From Limnoperna fortunei (Eukaryota; Mollusca; Bivalvia; Mytilida; Modiolidae), in assembly GCA_944474755.1 (NCBI GenBank), contig OX104123.1:64721898-64785897 (forward strand): a stretch of 64,000 nt of DNA, in the 5' to 3' direction. The notes under the pieces are model-generated. The model was not told the origin of the DNA, searched no databases, and saw only the letters and a program-made list of their open reading frames with translations. A program made the position numbers and the translations under genes. Of the stretch, positions 46,035 through 57,100 are shown one piece after another (the stretch's first letter is position 1; each line of letters starts with the position of its first letter).

Positions 46035-48939
46035 CTAAACATCGATTTCTGGTCGAGTTACTAATGTATATACCTTTTGTGTTATTTTCATCCCAGTAAC
46101 GATACAAATAAATATGATTATTCCACTAAACATCAGATTTCCGAACCCAAACGGTAATGCTCCTGTATGAGGATCTATCGCCCCCATTAATGTGAATACA
46201 AGACCATTTAAAATAAAACAAACTGCGAACGCTATGACGCAGTACATTAGTTTGTGACGACATCCGTGGTATTTAGCTGCACATATTGATTCGATTTCAC
46301 GTCGAATGTCATTGTATACAGACAAATCAAGCTACAAACAAATTAAACTGTTATATAATATAAAGTAAAAATAACTATGTGGATTACTAAAACAAATACT
46401 TGTTTGTTTGTTTTTGTTTGAATGGTGTTTTAACGCCACTTTCAGCAATTTTTCAGCTATATCGTGGCGTCCAGTTTTTATTGGGGGAGGAAGCCGGAGT
46501 ACCCGGAGAGAACCCCCGACCTGCGGTAGGAAAACTGGCAATCCTTGTCAATTAAGATTGGAGTCGAGTACACCCTGCCTGCAGTGAGAATCGAACCCGC
46601 AATCTCAGTGTTGACAGACCACGTGACCAATAGTAGACGAACTACCTTGACCACTCGGCCACCGAGGCCCCACAAATACTTGTAAAGATGACTGAAATTT
46701 GTTCAATTTATATGAATAGTATTGTTATACTAAGTACTGTCATGACAGAAGTTGACACAATCATATTTATTTTTGCATGTACATACATGTACGTGTGATA
46801 TTAATTTTCCAATTTGGTTTCAATATTTAGTATTGTAGATTGCTGCCCTGTGCGTCCTCTGGAGCAGCTAGAAGATGACCTCTTCATACCTCAAGGCAAG
46901 TAATTATACGGAAAGGCTGATCGCGGAACAGGGTTTGTATCGTGTTTTGACAGTGTCATGCTTTTGGCATGCTAAATACCCTTTTCGAAGATATTAATAA
47001 TAGTAAGCTCGTTGTAGCCGCTACAAAAGGTCGCCTCTATCTATACTACATACTTTTCTACTGATATTAAACATTGGCATTTGGTCTTTTCTGGATGGCT
47101 CTATTGATTTTTAACTTGTTATCATCCTGAACATAGCTGAAATACTGCTCTTGGAAGTAAAGCAAACAATCAACAGTCAAACTGACACTTGTTCATTTGC
47201 ATATTTGAAGACGCAATTTATTCATTCGACCTAACTGTTTTCCCACTTTGTTTATTTTTTATTAACCATTTAGCATTTATTTAGCTCGATATACTTACAG
47301 ATATCTCTCGTATATCTAAGGCTTGAGGAAGATATTTTTCCCCAAAATGTGCACTATATTGACAGCATGTGTAGCCTGTACATTCCTCGTGGATGATATC
47401 CAAATTTTTATAATCTGAAAATGTGAAACAAAAACAGAAATTCATTACAGTCGGCCACTACGCTCAGAACTTTTCCTAAATTGTTAACACGGTCCATAAG
47501 CTTTTTGTTTGTTTGAATTATGTTTTATGCCACTTTCAGCATTTTTTCAGCTTTATCATGGCATCCAGTTTTTATTGGGAAGGAATAGTGCATGGAGAAA
47601 ACTTCAGACCTTCGGTGGGAAAACTTTCAATCATTGTCAATTAAGATTGGAGTCTATTGCACCTTGCCCGTAGTGAGACTCGAACCCGCAAACTCGGTAT
47701 TTACATACTACGTGACCAATAGTAGACGAACTTCCTTATCCACGTAAGCCCAATCCACAAAGCGCGTCTTAGGGTGACGTTATAATTGACTTACCATTAG
47801 TTTTCTGAATACGCTTCATTTCGTTTTCTTCACACCATCCCCGATGTTGATTTATTGTTTGCTAATTTGTGCTCGTACTGAATATAGCTGACTACTGCAC
47901 GCTAAACTGTTAGTTAACTACCGTTGTTGAACTGTTCAACGTTGCGCTACAGATTTTACTACGATCATAAGTTCCATCTCAGCCGCAACGTCTTATTTCT
48001 GTCCTTGGTTGATCAATGCACGTACAAGTCCGTATTGCCAAAAAAAACAGGTTTTTAACCTTTACTCACTCTACATCCACTGTAAACATACAGATGTTAG
48101 CATGAAACAATAAAATGTTATTTGAATGGTTTAAATGAATTAAAACGTCTGTTATTTACTAAAATGCACGCCGCAATAACTTACTTGAGATCAATTTGGG
48201 TGCAGTAAAAGGCTGATTTCTATTCATATCTAGAAAGTAGAAAATAAACACATTCTTGAAACCCCTTTATACAAAAACCTTCATGTTTCTCATAAACAAT
48301 TCAATATAGATATAATTTTGTAAAAGTCGAAACATGATAATAATATTGCACTTTTTTCTAGAAAGGCATAAAACATTAATTATCATTAGTTAAATAATGA
48401 CTTAATTTCTAATTCTGTAAGTGACAAATTATGTTTTGTTATAAGCGAACCATATACTAATTAATTTACATACTATCATTTTCTTGAATAACACTTAGAA
48501 ATTTTGGCAACCACTCAGATTTGTCTCCTCTGCAATCGAGGTATGTGAATATTTTCAAATGTTCTGGAATTTCACAGTCTTCTATGACGACAGGTATCAC
48601 TAAATTTTGTCTCATTTCATTGCTCATGTATAATGTATATTCCATTTCAAATTGGCACCAATAGCTGTTTTCGTACTCCTTTGACAATACAATGACTGTT
48701 TTCACTGATCTTGGCACAAAGAATTTGATGTTATCAACAACCTTGTATCCAGGCCTAAAGTCACGAAGGTGGTCGCAGCATTTAAGTTTGAACTCACTTT
48801 CTAAAACGTAAAGTATTTCTCTCACCCATTTCCGGTCAAGCTCGACATCACGATATGAAAAGAATATGTGAAAATCTTTTCCATCAGGCAGTGGAACGTC
48901 CTCAACTATATCCTTACGGTCTATTGACACCTCTGACAT
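46035..48939 (-). CDS. TIR-domain protein with two C-terminal membrane segments (4 coding exons)
   Basis: Minus strand. Exons: 48939-48474, 48229-48185, 47414-47299, 46331-46035; donors GTATGT, GTAAGT, GTAAGT; acceptors TTTCTAG, TTTTCAG, TTTGTAG. Phases match at each junction (1, 1, 0), giving 307 residues. Residues 22-150 are a TIR domain: box 1 HIFFSYR (24-30), box 2 LRDFRPG (58-64), YWCQFE (93-98) with the Glu that is catalytic in NADase TIRs. A Cys-rich linker (CTGYTCCQY) follows, then membrane segments at about 239-259 and 270-290 with a short basic end. There is no signal peptide. The TIR would face the cytosol. Reading through the first donor adds only SM before a stop, a possible TIR-only form of 157 residues. 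Role in innate signalling or NAD cleavage is inferred. Confidence 0.8.
46404..46671 (-). mobile_element. tRNA-headed SINE in intron 3 of the TIR gene
   Basis: Complete minus-strand copy with tRNA head at 46671-46580 and tail TTTGTTTG at 46404. Target duplication ACAAATACTTGT is exact at 46392-46403 and 46672-46683. It lies in the 967-base intron between exons 3 and 4. Confidence 0.9.
46905..47175 (+). repeat. Dispersed repeat R copy in intron 3
   Basis: Diverged match to the R family: GGAAAGGCTGATCGCGGA, GTTGTAGCCGCTACAAAAGG, ATCCTGAACATAGCTGAAATACTGCTC, ending in AGCAAACAATCAACAGTCAA. Confidence 0.65.
47512..47758 (-). repeat. Old SINE copy in intron 2 of the TIR gene
   Basis: Same family as 46404-46671 but diverged by many changes and small deletions; the B box region reads GGGTTCGAGTCT on the minus strand. 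No clear target duplication. Confidence 0.75.
47800..47905 (+). repeat. Dispersed repeat R tail fragment
   Basis: GTTGATTTATTGTTTGCTAA and CTGAATATAGCTGACTACTGC match the right part of R. It lies in intron 2 of the TIR gene. Confidence 0.5.
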
Positions 48940-48969
48940 ATTAAATGGTATACGCTAAATGTATTTATA

Positions 48970-48984
48970 CTGAAAATGTAAAAA
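48970..48984 (-). promoter_or_regulatory. Candidate 5' UTR splice acceptor of the TIR gene
   Basis: Minus strand CTTTTTTACATTTTCAG ends at 48970, 31 bases before the ATG at 48939. A long pyrimidine run and CAG suggest a noncoding first exon upstream. A GTATGT at 49410-49405 is one candidate donor. Confidence 0.45.
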
Positions 48985-49102
48985 AGGCGTACAAAAATAA
49001 TAATGCTAACATGCAGTTTTACATTTTCTCCTTTTGACCCAAGATGAAAAAAGCAACAAAGATCATATTTAATACTACCATTTGCTAAACGATTTCAATT
49101 TA

Positions 49103-49142
49103 GAATAATAATAATAATAATAATAATAGTAATAATAATAAT
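49103..49142 (+). repeat. (AAT)n microsatellite
   Basis: About 13 AAT units with one AGT interruption, upstream of the TIR gene. Confidence 0.9.
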
Positions 49143-49410
49143 CATTCATAGTGGATGTTTTTCGGATCTATGCATATTGTGATTTTCCGGTTAACAATAA
49201 TTTCAGAAAGAAACAAAATAACATTTTAAAAACATTCACACGAGCCAAAACAATAAAACATCTATTGAAAAATATTAACTTCGTAGCCTTTTTATGCAGC
49301 GATATTTTGATGGTATACTATGACATTAATATGGTACCAAGATGTCATAATCTTGAAGATACATAATAACAGTTGTGTAATATAAGTAATATAGAAAACA
49401 TACCCGTGTT

Positions 49411-51749
49411 CAATTATCCATTGCTAGTTATTCCTTGCTTCAAAAATAAATAAATAAAAGAAATACCATGTTTCATCTGTTTAAACACGTTTTGGCCATT
49501 GCAGATTTAAACGAACATTTAAATAACAATAATCAGAAACTTTTAAAATAATTGATTTATTCATCAGAACGTACACAACAGTGATTACATTGTTGTACAA
49601 ATTTGGGGCCATTGATCTCTATTAATTTTAAAAAAATATATACTGCGCACGATTTTAGCGATCTAATTATAGTAAACGACGAGTATATTTAATTATCATA
49701 ACAATCGGATTTGGCGAAAAAAGGTAATATTACTATACTGAACATTATATTGAGCAACATATTCAAATATTCGGCAAATTCGAGAACTAACAACCAAGAG
49801 ATGAAACAATGGCCCAGAATTGGTTCAGACATTTCAAAAGGAATGGTTTGTTCAACAAGGTTTAATGCCATTTCATAAATCCATTTCAATAAATAGTGTG
49901 TGAGTTGATGTATGGATGAAAACGGTTCTTTACACGACTATGCAGTAATATGGGTATTCAATAATTATTAAATCATTGTAATTTCTGCAATCATATCTTC
50001 ACACGAGTTAGAATATTTATTAATATAAAATTACTATCCATTTTGTAAGTTAATGACGTGATGTTTTTTTGAAACCTTGGCTTTTACCTCTATCCTAAAA
50101 AAATGGTGATGTTTGCAAACATAAGTATACCAACCAGAAGCGTACCTTTGGACAATATTCTACTCTATCATGCGAAATGACATAAAATGTATCGATGAAT
50201 GTTACCAGTCTACTGTTTTATTGGAAAATTGAAGTCACTAATAAATACTAATGGCTCAACAGCAGACAATCTATAAAGGAAAAAAAACTGTTGATGCCTT
50301 TGTGTTTTAAAATGTCTCTCCTTGTAAAGCATATGAAACATATAACACCAACTTTAAAAAATGCTGATGGAAATTGTTTACAATTTATGTTTGATTTTTT
50401 GGTTTATCTGAAAATTAGATAAAATAAAAGGTCATTTGTTCAAAGAACAAATGTAATGGTCTTTCCCTGTATGATAGTCATTAAATATGTGGATGCTATG
50501 GACTCTATGTCTGTTGCTAATTACAAAATGTCGTTAGCAGTCGCGGAAATTAGTTATTTTTGTAAAGAAATTGGTCCCCATTTACACCATATATGGTTGC
50601 TAAGGATTTTTATTATCGTTGCTAGAGACAAAATGTCACTTTTGGTTGTAAAATATCTTATTTTACTTAAAAACTTCATCCTGATTCTAAAAATATAGTT
50701 TTACTTAGGACGTTTTGTTATGGTTACCTCATTGCTATGGTGTGACTTTCACCTATGACCCTTGGGCTCAAATTGAATCTCTTTCATCGTGATCACTTTA
50801 GGCATACATGTTTACTATATTATCTTTAACCGTGTTCAAGTTACAAGTCAAAAACCAAGCCAATAAATTGAAACATGTCGAGGGCTGTAACTCTAAAACG
50901 GTTCATTGAACAGTCAGACCACCAAACGATAGAGATGTTGTCTAAGGGGAGTAACTCTTTTACTTTAGGAAAACGCTAATACCAAAAACAAACTAATAAG
51001 CAAATAAATTAATAAAACACAAGCCAAACATGTGGATAAATATAGTTTTAGTGTTTTACTGTGTTTACGAAACTTTTTTTGCAATATTTTATTTGAATGC
51101 TCAATATTTTCTTTTCATCACAAAACTTCAAAAGTACATTGTTTCTGACAAACACAAATGCTACATTTTTTAATTAACAACCCGAAATTCCCAATGGAAA
51201 TATTTCTTTTCACCACAGAAACATTTTTCTATTTTAAAGCAATGAACCAATACTTCCAGATCTATAACTGACACCTTAGTAAGTTATGAAATAGCATAAT
51301 TTCATTTTGGGTTTACAAAACGACAAGTTTTGGTTTCCATAGTAACCCCCTTAACGGCGCAAACCCCAAACCTGTTTCAACTGTTTTTTACTGAAGAAGT
51401 TCTGTATTTTTTCTAGAGATGTTCATCTAGTTCCAACTTGGATGCAAAAAGTTGTTACAAATGATTTAAGTTCATGAAAATCGGTACATTTTATAAGGGC
51501 CTAAAACCGCCATTTTTGAACCAGAATTTTTCATATAATTGTATTTTTTAATTATTTCACTGATGATATACTGTATTTTGATAAACAATTTTTTGAAATT
51601 GGTGCTAAAAAGGGTGTGTCTTTGTTAGAGATACATAAAATATACTTTTTTATACTTTATACTTATTTGCAATGAAAATTGGTCTTTTTGGACTTAAATC
51701 CACGTGCTTTGTTACCATGTGTCGTTGAAATGACAAATTAAATAAGTTT
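49411..51749. other. Stretch with no recognised gene
   Basis: AT-rich sequence with no supported gene. Open frames at 49689-49889 (minus) and 50456-50698 (plus) are hydrophobic and low in complexity and show no family motif. It may contain old, diverged transposon sequence that I could not assign. Confidence 0.4.
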
Positions 51750-52264
51750 TTTTGCAGCACAACAATTACAAGAAAGAACATTGAATTGAATCATGTTAAC
51801 TTTAAACACATGTGACAGGAAGAGCACTTTTAATGTACGATACATTTAATTTTCTGCGGGGTTCCATCCATTTGAACTTTAACCTTATATACTACCAAAC
51901 CAATAAATGTATCAAACGTGGTATGGATTGAGGACACAATATGTTTTTGGACTTGTGCATATTTCATCGATTTTTTTCATCCTGACAATATTGTGGGAGA
52001 TACACCCGTTTGAAATTTCACATTTAATGCCATAATATTACGGTGCTTTTCCAAGTGGAATTAGTGTCAAGTGGGATACATCCGTTTTGGCAGTAAAACA
52101 ATTGCTGTTTTAGTGAATTTAGCAGGCAGCATTAAATAATTGGTCTTCCTAGCTAAATATATCTTAAATGACGAAAACAAATGAAAGCTTTTTGAAACCC
52201 CGCCATCGGTCACATTGAACATCATGATTTCAATGTTCTTTCTTGTAATTGTTGTGCTGCAAAA
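51750..52264. mobile_element. Inverted-repeat element (MITE-like)
   Basis: Perfect 36-bp inverted repeats at 51750-51785 and 52229-52264, starting TTTTGCAGCACAACAATTAC. Pairing continues inward with gaps. About 515 bp, noncoding. A target duplication could not be fixed, so the class is open. Confidence 0.7.
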
Positions 52265-52591
52265 CTCTGGAAAAAACCTTTAAAATGACTCTATAAACTT
52301 TTGGACAAGTCTGAGGGTTTCTACCGATGTGTGATATGAAAATGTAAATTGTGTGGAGCATTCTGAGTATGCTGGATGCCGAATTATATTGACTTTGACT
52401 TAATAACGATGTCTCCTTTGTGTCGTGTGATGTGTATTGCACAGAAATAGTGAACTCGCTCGGTAATGGACTGATTTGCAGCGTGAGTTGTTGTCATTAG
52501 TTTTAGTTTGTTTACATACGTCATCTCCGGCAGCCATAATATGTGTAATAATATAAACTATAACAATAAACAAAAAACTATAAAATATCCA

Positions 52592-53539
52592 ATGAGTAAA
52601 CCAAGACCGCCCCACACACTTATAAACACTCCTGATATAACACGAAAACGTAGAGAAAGTAGCGGACCCACGCCCCCTGAAAGAGACGAACATAAAAAAC
52701 CAAATACAATGTCTTCACCGCCTATATCATCAGACTTTAATCATGTGAGTTTCAACCAACTCTCACCTCAGGGCACCACAATGTCCAGTCCACCTCCACC
52801 CATGTACACTACTACATTCTTACTACATCCAAACGATCTTGCTAACATCGTAGAATAAATTAAAGGCGTAGTAAGAGACGAAATTTCACAATCAGTGAGA
52901 AATCTTATAAGGGAAGAAATAGACTCGTGCTTGAAATCCACTTTTAAAACTTTGACACAAAACATTGACGAGTTGAAAAAAGAAAATGAACAATTAAGGG
53001 CAGATATCGACGCTCTTGAACAATACAGCAGACGAGAGCTCATCAGAGTAAGTGGTGTCGTTGAGACTCGTGGCGAAAATACAACCACAATAGTGTCAGA
53101 TATTGTCAAATCTATCGATCCCGACCTCGTAGACGGGGATATCATTCGATCCCACCGTGTAGGCAACCCAAACAGGCGATCACCGCATCCTCGTCAAATA
53201 ATAGTTCGTCTTCGAGACACTGCAACAAAACGACGAATTCTTAAGGCCAGCAAGCACCTCAAACATTCTGAGAACTTTGCTAGAGTTAATTTAAATGAAG
53301 ACCTTACGAAAAGGAGAAACACTCTAGCATATAGGGCACGGCAACTGAAAAATAAGAACTATATATCACAAACATGGACTGTGGATGGTAAAATCTTCAT
53401 TAAAATGAAAAACGATAGTATTAAAGTAGTAACTACAGACAATGCGTTCAAAGAGTTTATTACTGCGAACTTTCCTGTGGCTATGACAGTCGCCTATCCA
53501 CCTCTAAAAGATACCAATGATGCAACCCCCAACAGATGA
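52592..53539 (+). pseudogene. CR1-group LINE ORF1 (coiled coil and RNA-binding), one in-frame stop
   Basis: ATG 52592 (MSKPRPPHTL), 315 codons to TGA 53537-53539. One in-frame TAA at 52856-52858 splits it. Order: Pro/Ser-rich N-terminus with SPPP runs, a helix (REEIDSCLKSTFKTL), a coiled coil (ELKKENEQLRADIDALEQYS), then an RRM-like region opening RRELIRVSGVVE and a basic C-terminal domain (KRRILKASKHL, DLTKRRNTLAYRARQLK). This matches LINE ORF1 proteins that trimerise and coat RNA. The single stop may be a recent mutation; translation from a later ATG is possible but would lose the N-terminus. Confidence 0.8.
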
Positions 53540-54174
53540 ACTTTATCTGAAAGTATCAATAAATTTACTATCCTGTAGTAAATCTGGTCAATGATCCGTA
53601 ACACTACAGTATGTTTACCTGCAATTTGATTGGATAACCGTTACTACTATTTACCCATTGTAGGAATACTGTGTGATTATTATTGACAAGTTTGTAATTT
53701 CTGTTATGACGAATAATGTTCTTTTTCTTTTAGATATGCAGAAATACTTTTCACGCTTAAGACTTCTTGTGTATATATTTGATTTCAAATTACCAACCTC
53801 TTTTCCCTTAAATTGGCTACTGTATAGAATTTTTATACTTCATTTTACTTTATACCTTTAACATGTTTAAAGTGTATCCCAATTTTGACATTTCTCATTA
53901 CATTTACGTAATTAAAGCACACATCGGTCGAGATTCCTCTTAATTGCAATTTTTCTTTACCTCTCATCAAATGCTTATCTTTCAACTCCTAGAATTTTTT
54001 CACGTTATTTTCTGTTGTAAATATTTTTTCCACTTGCACTATGATGAAATGCATTTTGTTTTACTGTATTACTATGATGACTCCTATTGCACAAAAGGTT
54101 TCACGTGTACTTCCAACCATCTAAATTATGTCCACTCTCATTATCTTGTCGATCAAACAGGTGTGACATAATTA
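53540..54174 (+). other. Spacer between LINE ORF1 and ORF2
   Basis: Unusually T-rich, without a supported gene. Small hydrophobic frames at 53673-53861 and 53944-54171 may be chance. Confidence 0.4.
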
Positions 54175-57100
54175 ATGGGTATTTGTGTTGAACAATACCG
54201 ATTGAGAGTGGGTACATTTGTATCGACCCAAAAGCATAGTCTAAAACATGGACTTTCAGCTTTTGATTTGTATTTGGTATACTTATTTATGTTTTCTCAA
54301 AATAAGAGATTTGCCTTTAGTATCATGTTTTTACTGTGGTTAGTACATAATGAAAAGTTCTTTGCTAACTGTATTAATAACCATGTACATAGAAATTGTC
54401 ATCTATCATCAAACGGTACCGTTTCGCGAATAGTGTGTTGTACGATAATTAATATTTGTTTCATTTTACTTATTATCCAAATTTTGCTAGTCATATCGGG
54501 GATAGAAACTAATCCTGGTCCATCAGAAGATGAAGACCGGAGCAGTTCTCTCACGGATATTTCACATGTCTCAAGCCTGTACGAAACATTTTCCACATCT
54601 TTGTCTTTTTTGCATCTTAATATTCAGAGTTTGGTCCCAAAACTAGGACTTATTACTGCAGAGTACGAAGATTTCGAAATGTTATCATTTACTGAAACTT
54701 GGTTAAACGACACGATCTCTAACGAATCAATAGAAATTCCAAATTACCAAAAACCGTTCAGACGAGACAGGGGTTTTAATAGAAAAGGGGGTGGGGTTAT
54801 AGTCTATGTTAAACATTGTATACATGCTGTTAGAAGATTTGACTTGGAACAAGATGACTTAGAAGTTATTTGGTTAGAACTGAAGATAAAAAATAAGAAG
54901 GTACTATATGGAACATATTATATCCCACCTGGGGGTACTGTTAATATATGGAGCAGAGTAGAAAACTCCATTGACAACATTGTTAATCTCGTTGATTGCG
55001 ACAGTGTTATAATCACGGGAGACTTTAACGATAATCAACTATTAACAAATTCTAAAATAAAAAATATATGTATTAAATATAGTCTAAAGCAACTAGTTGA
55101 AGAACCAACCAATTTTACTGAGAACTCGTCCTCCCTTATTGATTTGATTATCACTAATGATCCAAACTTTGTCCCTTACGTCGGAGTAGGACCACCACTT
55201 CAAGACCATATAAGATATCACTGCCCTACTGTTGGTTTTATAAACTCCCCTAAAACCAATAAGAAAACTCTTCGACGTAAGATATGGCTGTATGAACAAG
55301 GTGATTTTGATAGGTATAGGGGGATGCTGGCTGAAACTGACTGGGACACAATAACGAACTCGAATGATATTGACGGGGTGGTTGATGAAATTACATGCAG
55401 AATCCTATGTGTAGCCGAAACCTGCATTCCGAACCGCTTTGTTACTGTGCGTAAATCTGATCCTGATTGGCTTACTAATAATATAAGGAAGGCAATCAGG
55501 AAGAAAAACCGCGTTCACCGAAAAGCCAAGAGGTTTAACCGTCCAACTGATTGGATCAAATTTAGATCTATACGAAATAAAGTAACATCTCAAGTCAGAC
55601 AAGCTAAAGAGAAATATACTAAAAATCTCATTAGTAAGCTCCTGAGTGATAACCGTCTATCGAAATCATGGTGGACTGTCTGTAAGAAAATATCCGGCAT
55701 TAAACCATCCCACTCTGAGATACCGCCTCTTTTAATTAACGATAATATTGTATCCGACGACTCAGAGAAGGCAGAATGGTTTAATAATTTTTTCGTATCC
55801 CAAACACAACTGGATGATTCTTCTGTCAGTCTTCCCGATCTGAGTGATCACTCTGGGCATATCCTAAGCGAAGTTGTACTGTCTGACAACGAAGTAAGAG
55901 ATGTTCTTACTATATTAAACATAAATAAAGCCTCCGGACCTGATCTTGTAAATCCAAGACTGTTGAAAGAAGGCGCCCAGGTCCTAAACACACCCTTAAC
56001 AAAACTCTTCAATCTGTCGTTATCGTCGTCCTATTTTCCTGTTAAATGGAAAGGGGCGAACGTAACACCAGTGTTCAAGAGTGGTTCCTACTGTGAAATT
56101 AAGAATTATAGACCAATCTCTTTACTAAGTATTATTTCAAAATGTATGGAGAGATGTGTTTATAAACATATTCATAACTTCTTACTACAGAATAAAGTAA
56201 TTACTCCAATTCAGTCAGGGTTTACTAAAGGGGATTCAGCCACTAACCAGCTGATTGACATATCAAATGATATTGGAAAGGCCTTAGATGATGGGAAAGA
56301 GATACGAGTTGTATTTTGTGACATAAGCAAAGCCTTTGATCGCGTATGGCACAAAGGTCTCCTGTTTAAATTACATAACTATGGCATTTCAGGGAAACTC
56401 TTGGCATGGTTAAAAAATTATTTATCGGGAAGGGTTCAAAGGGTGGTGTTAAACGGGGAGTGCTCAGAGTGGAAAACTATTGGGGCAGGTGTGCCCCAGG
56501 GTTCCATTCTTGGCCCTCTTTTGTTCTTAATATTCATAAATAATATAGTTATTGATTTAGGTGCCTGCATTAAGCTTTTTGCTGACGACACTAGTATCTA
56601 TATAATTGTCGACACTCCTGAAAATGCAGCATCAGTCTTAAACAGGGATCTCGATCTTATTAATAAATGGTCACAAAAGTGGCTTGTTAAATTTAATCCA
56701 CAGAAGACTGAAACCATGACAATATCCAGAAAGTCAGTGAAGCCAGTCCATCCCCCTCTACTCATGAATAATCACATTCTTCAAGAGGTCACGAATCACA
56801 AGCATTTAGGTTTATATTTTTCAAACAATGGTAGTTGGAATTCTCATATTGATTATATTGTTAAAAAGGCTTATGAAAGAATTAACTTCCTGAGAAAGGT
56901 GCGCTTTATTTTAGATCGATTTACCCTCGAAAAAATGTATTTGTCTTTTATTCGACCATTACTAGAATACGGTGACGTGATATGGAATATTAGTACCCAG
57001 TATCTTGTAGATAAGGTAGAAAATGTCCAAATTGAGGCGATGCGTATTGTTACGGGTGGGACAAAATTGACATCTATTCAAAAACTTTACACAGAAACGG

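Noticed and set aside
46332..46675. Open frames at 46332-46675 as extra exons of the TIR gene
   Set aside because: They are SINE sequence. The exon 4 acceptor at 46332-46333 and the TSD-bounded SINE explain the region.
50456..50698. 80-codon hydrophobic open frame, possibly a small membrane protein
   Set aside because: It contains short internal duplications and AT-driven Ile/Leu/Lys content, with no start context or splice signals to support it.
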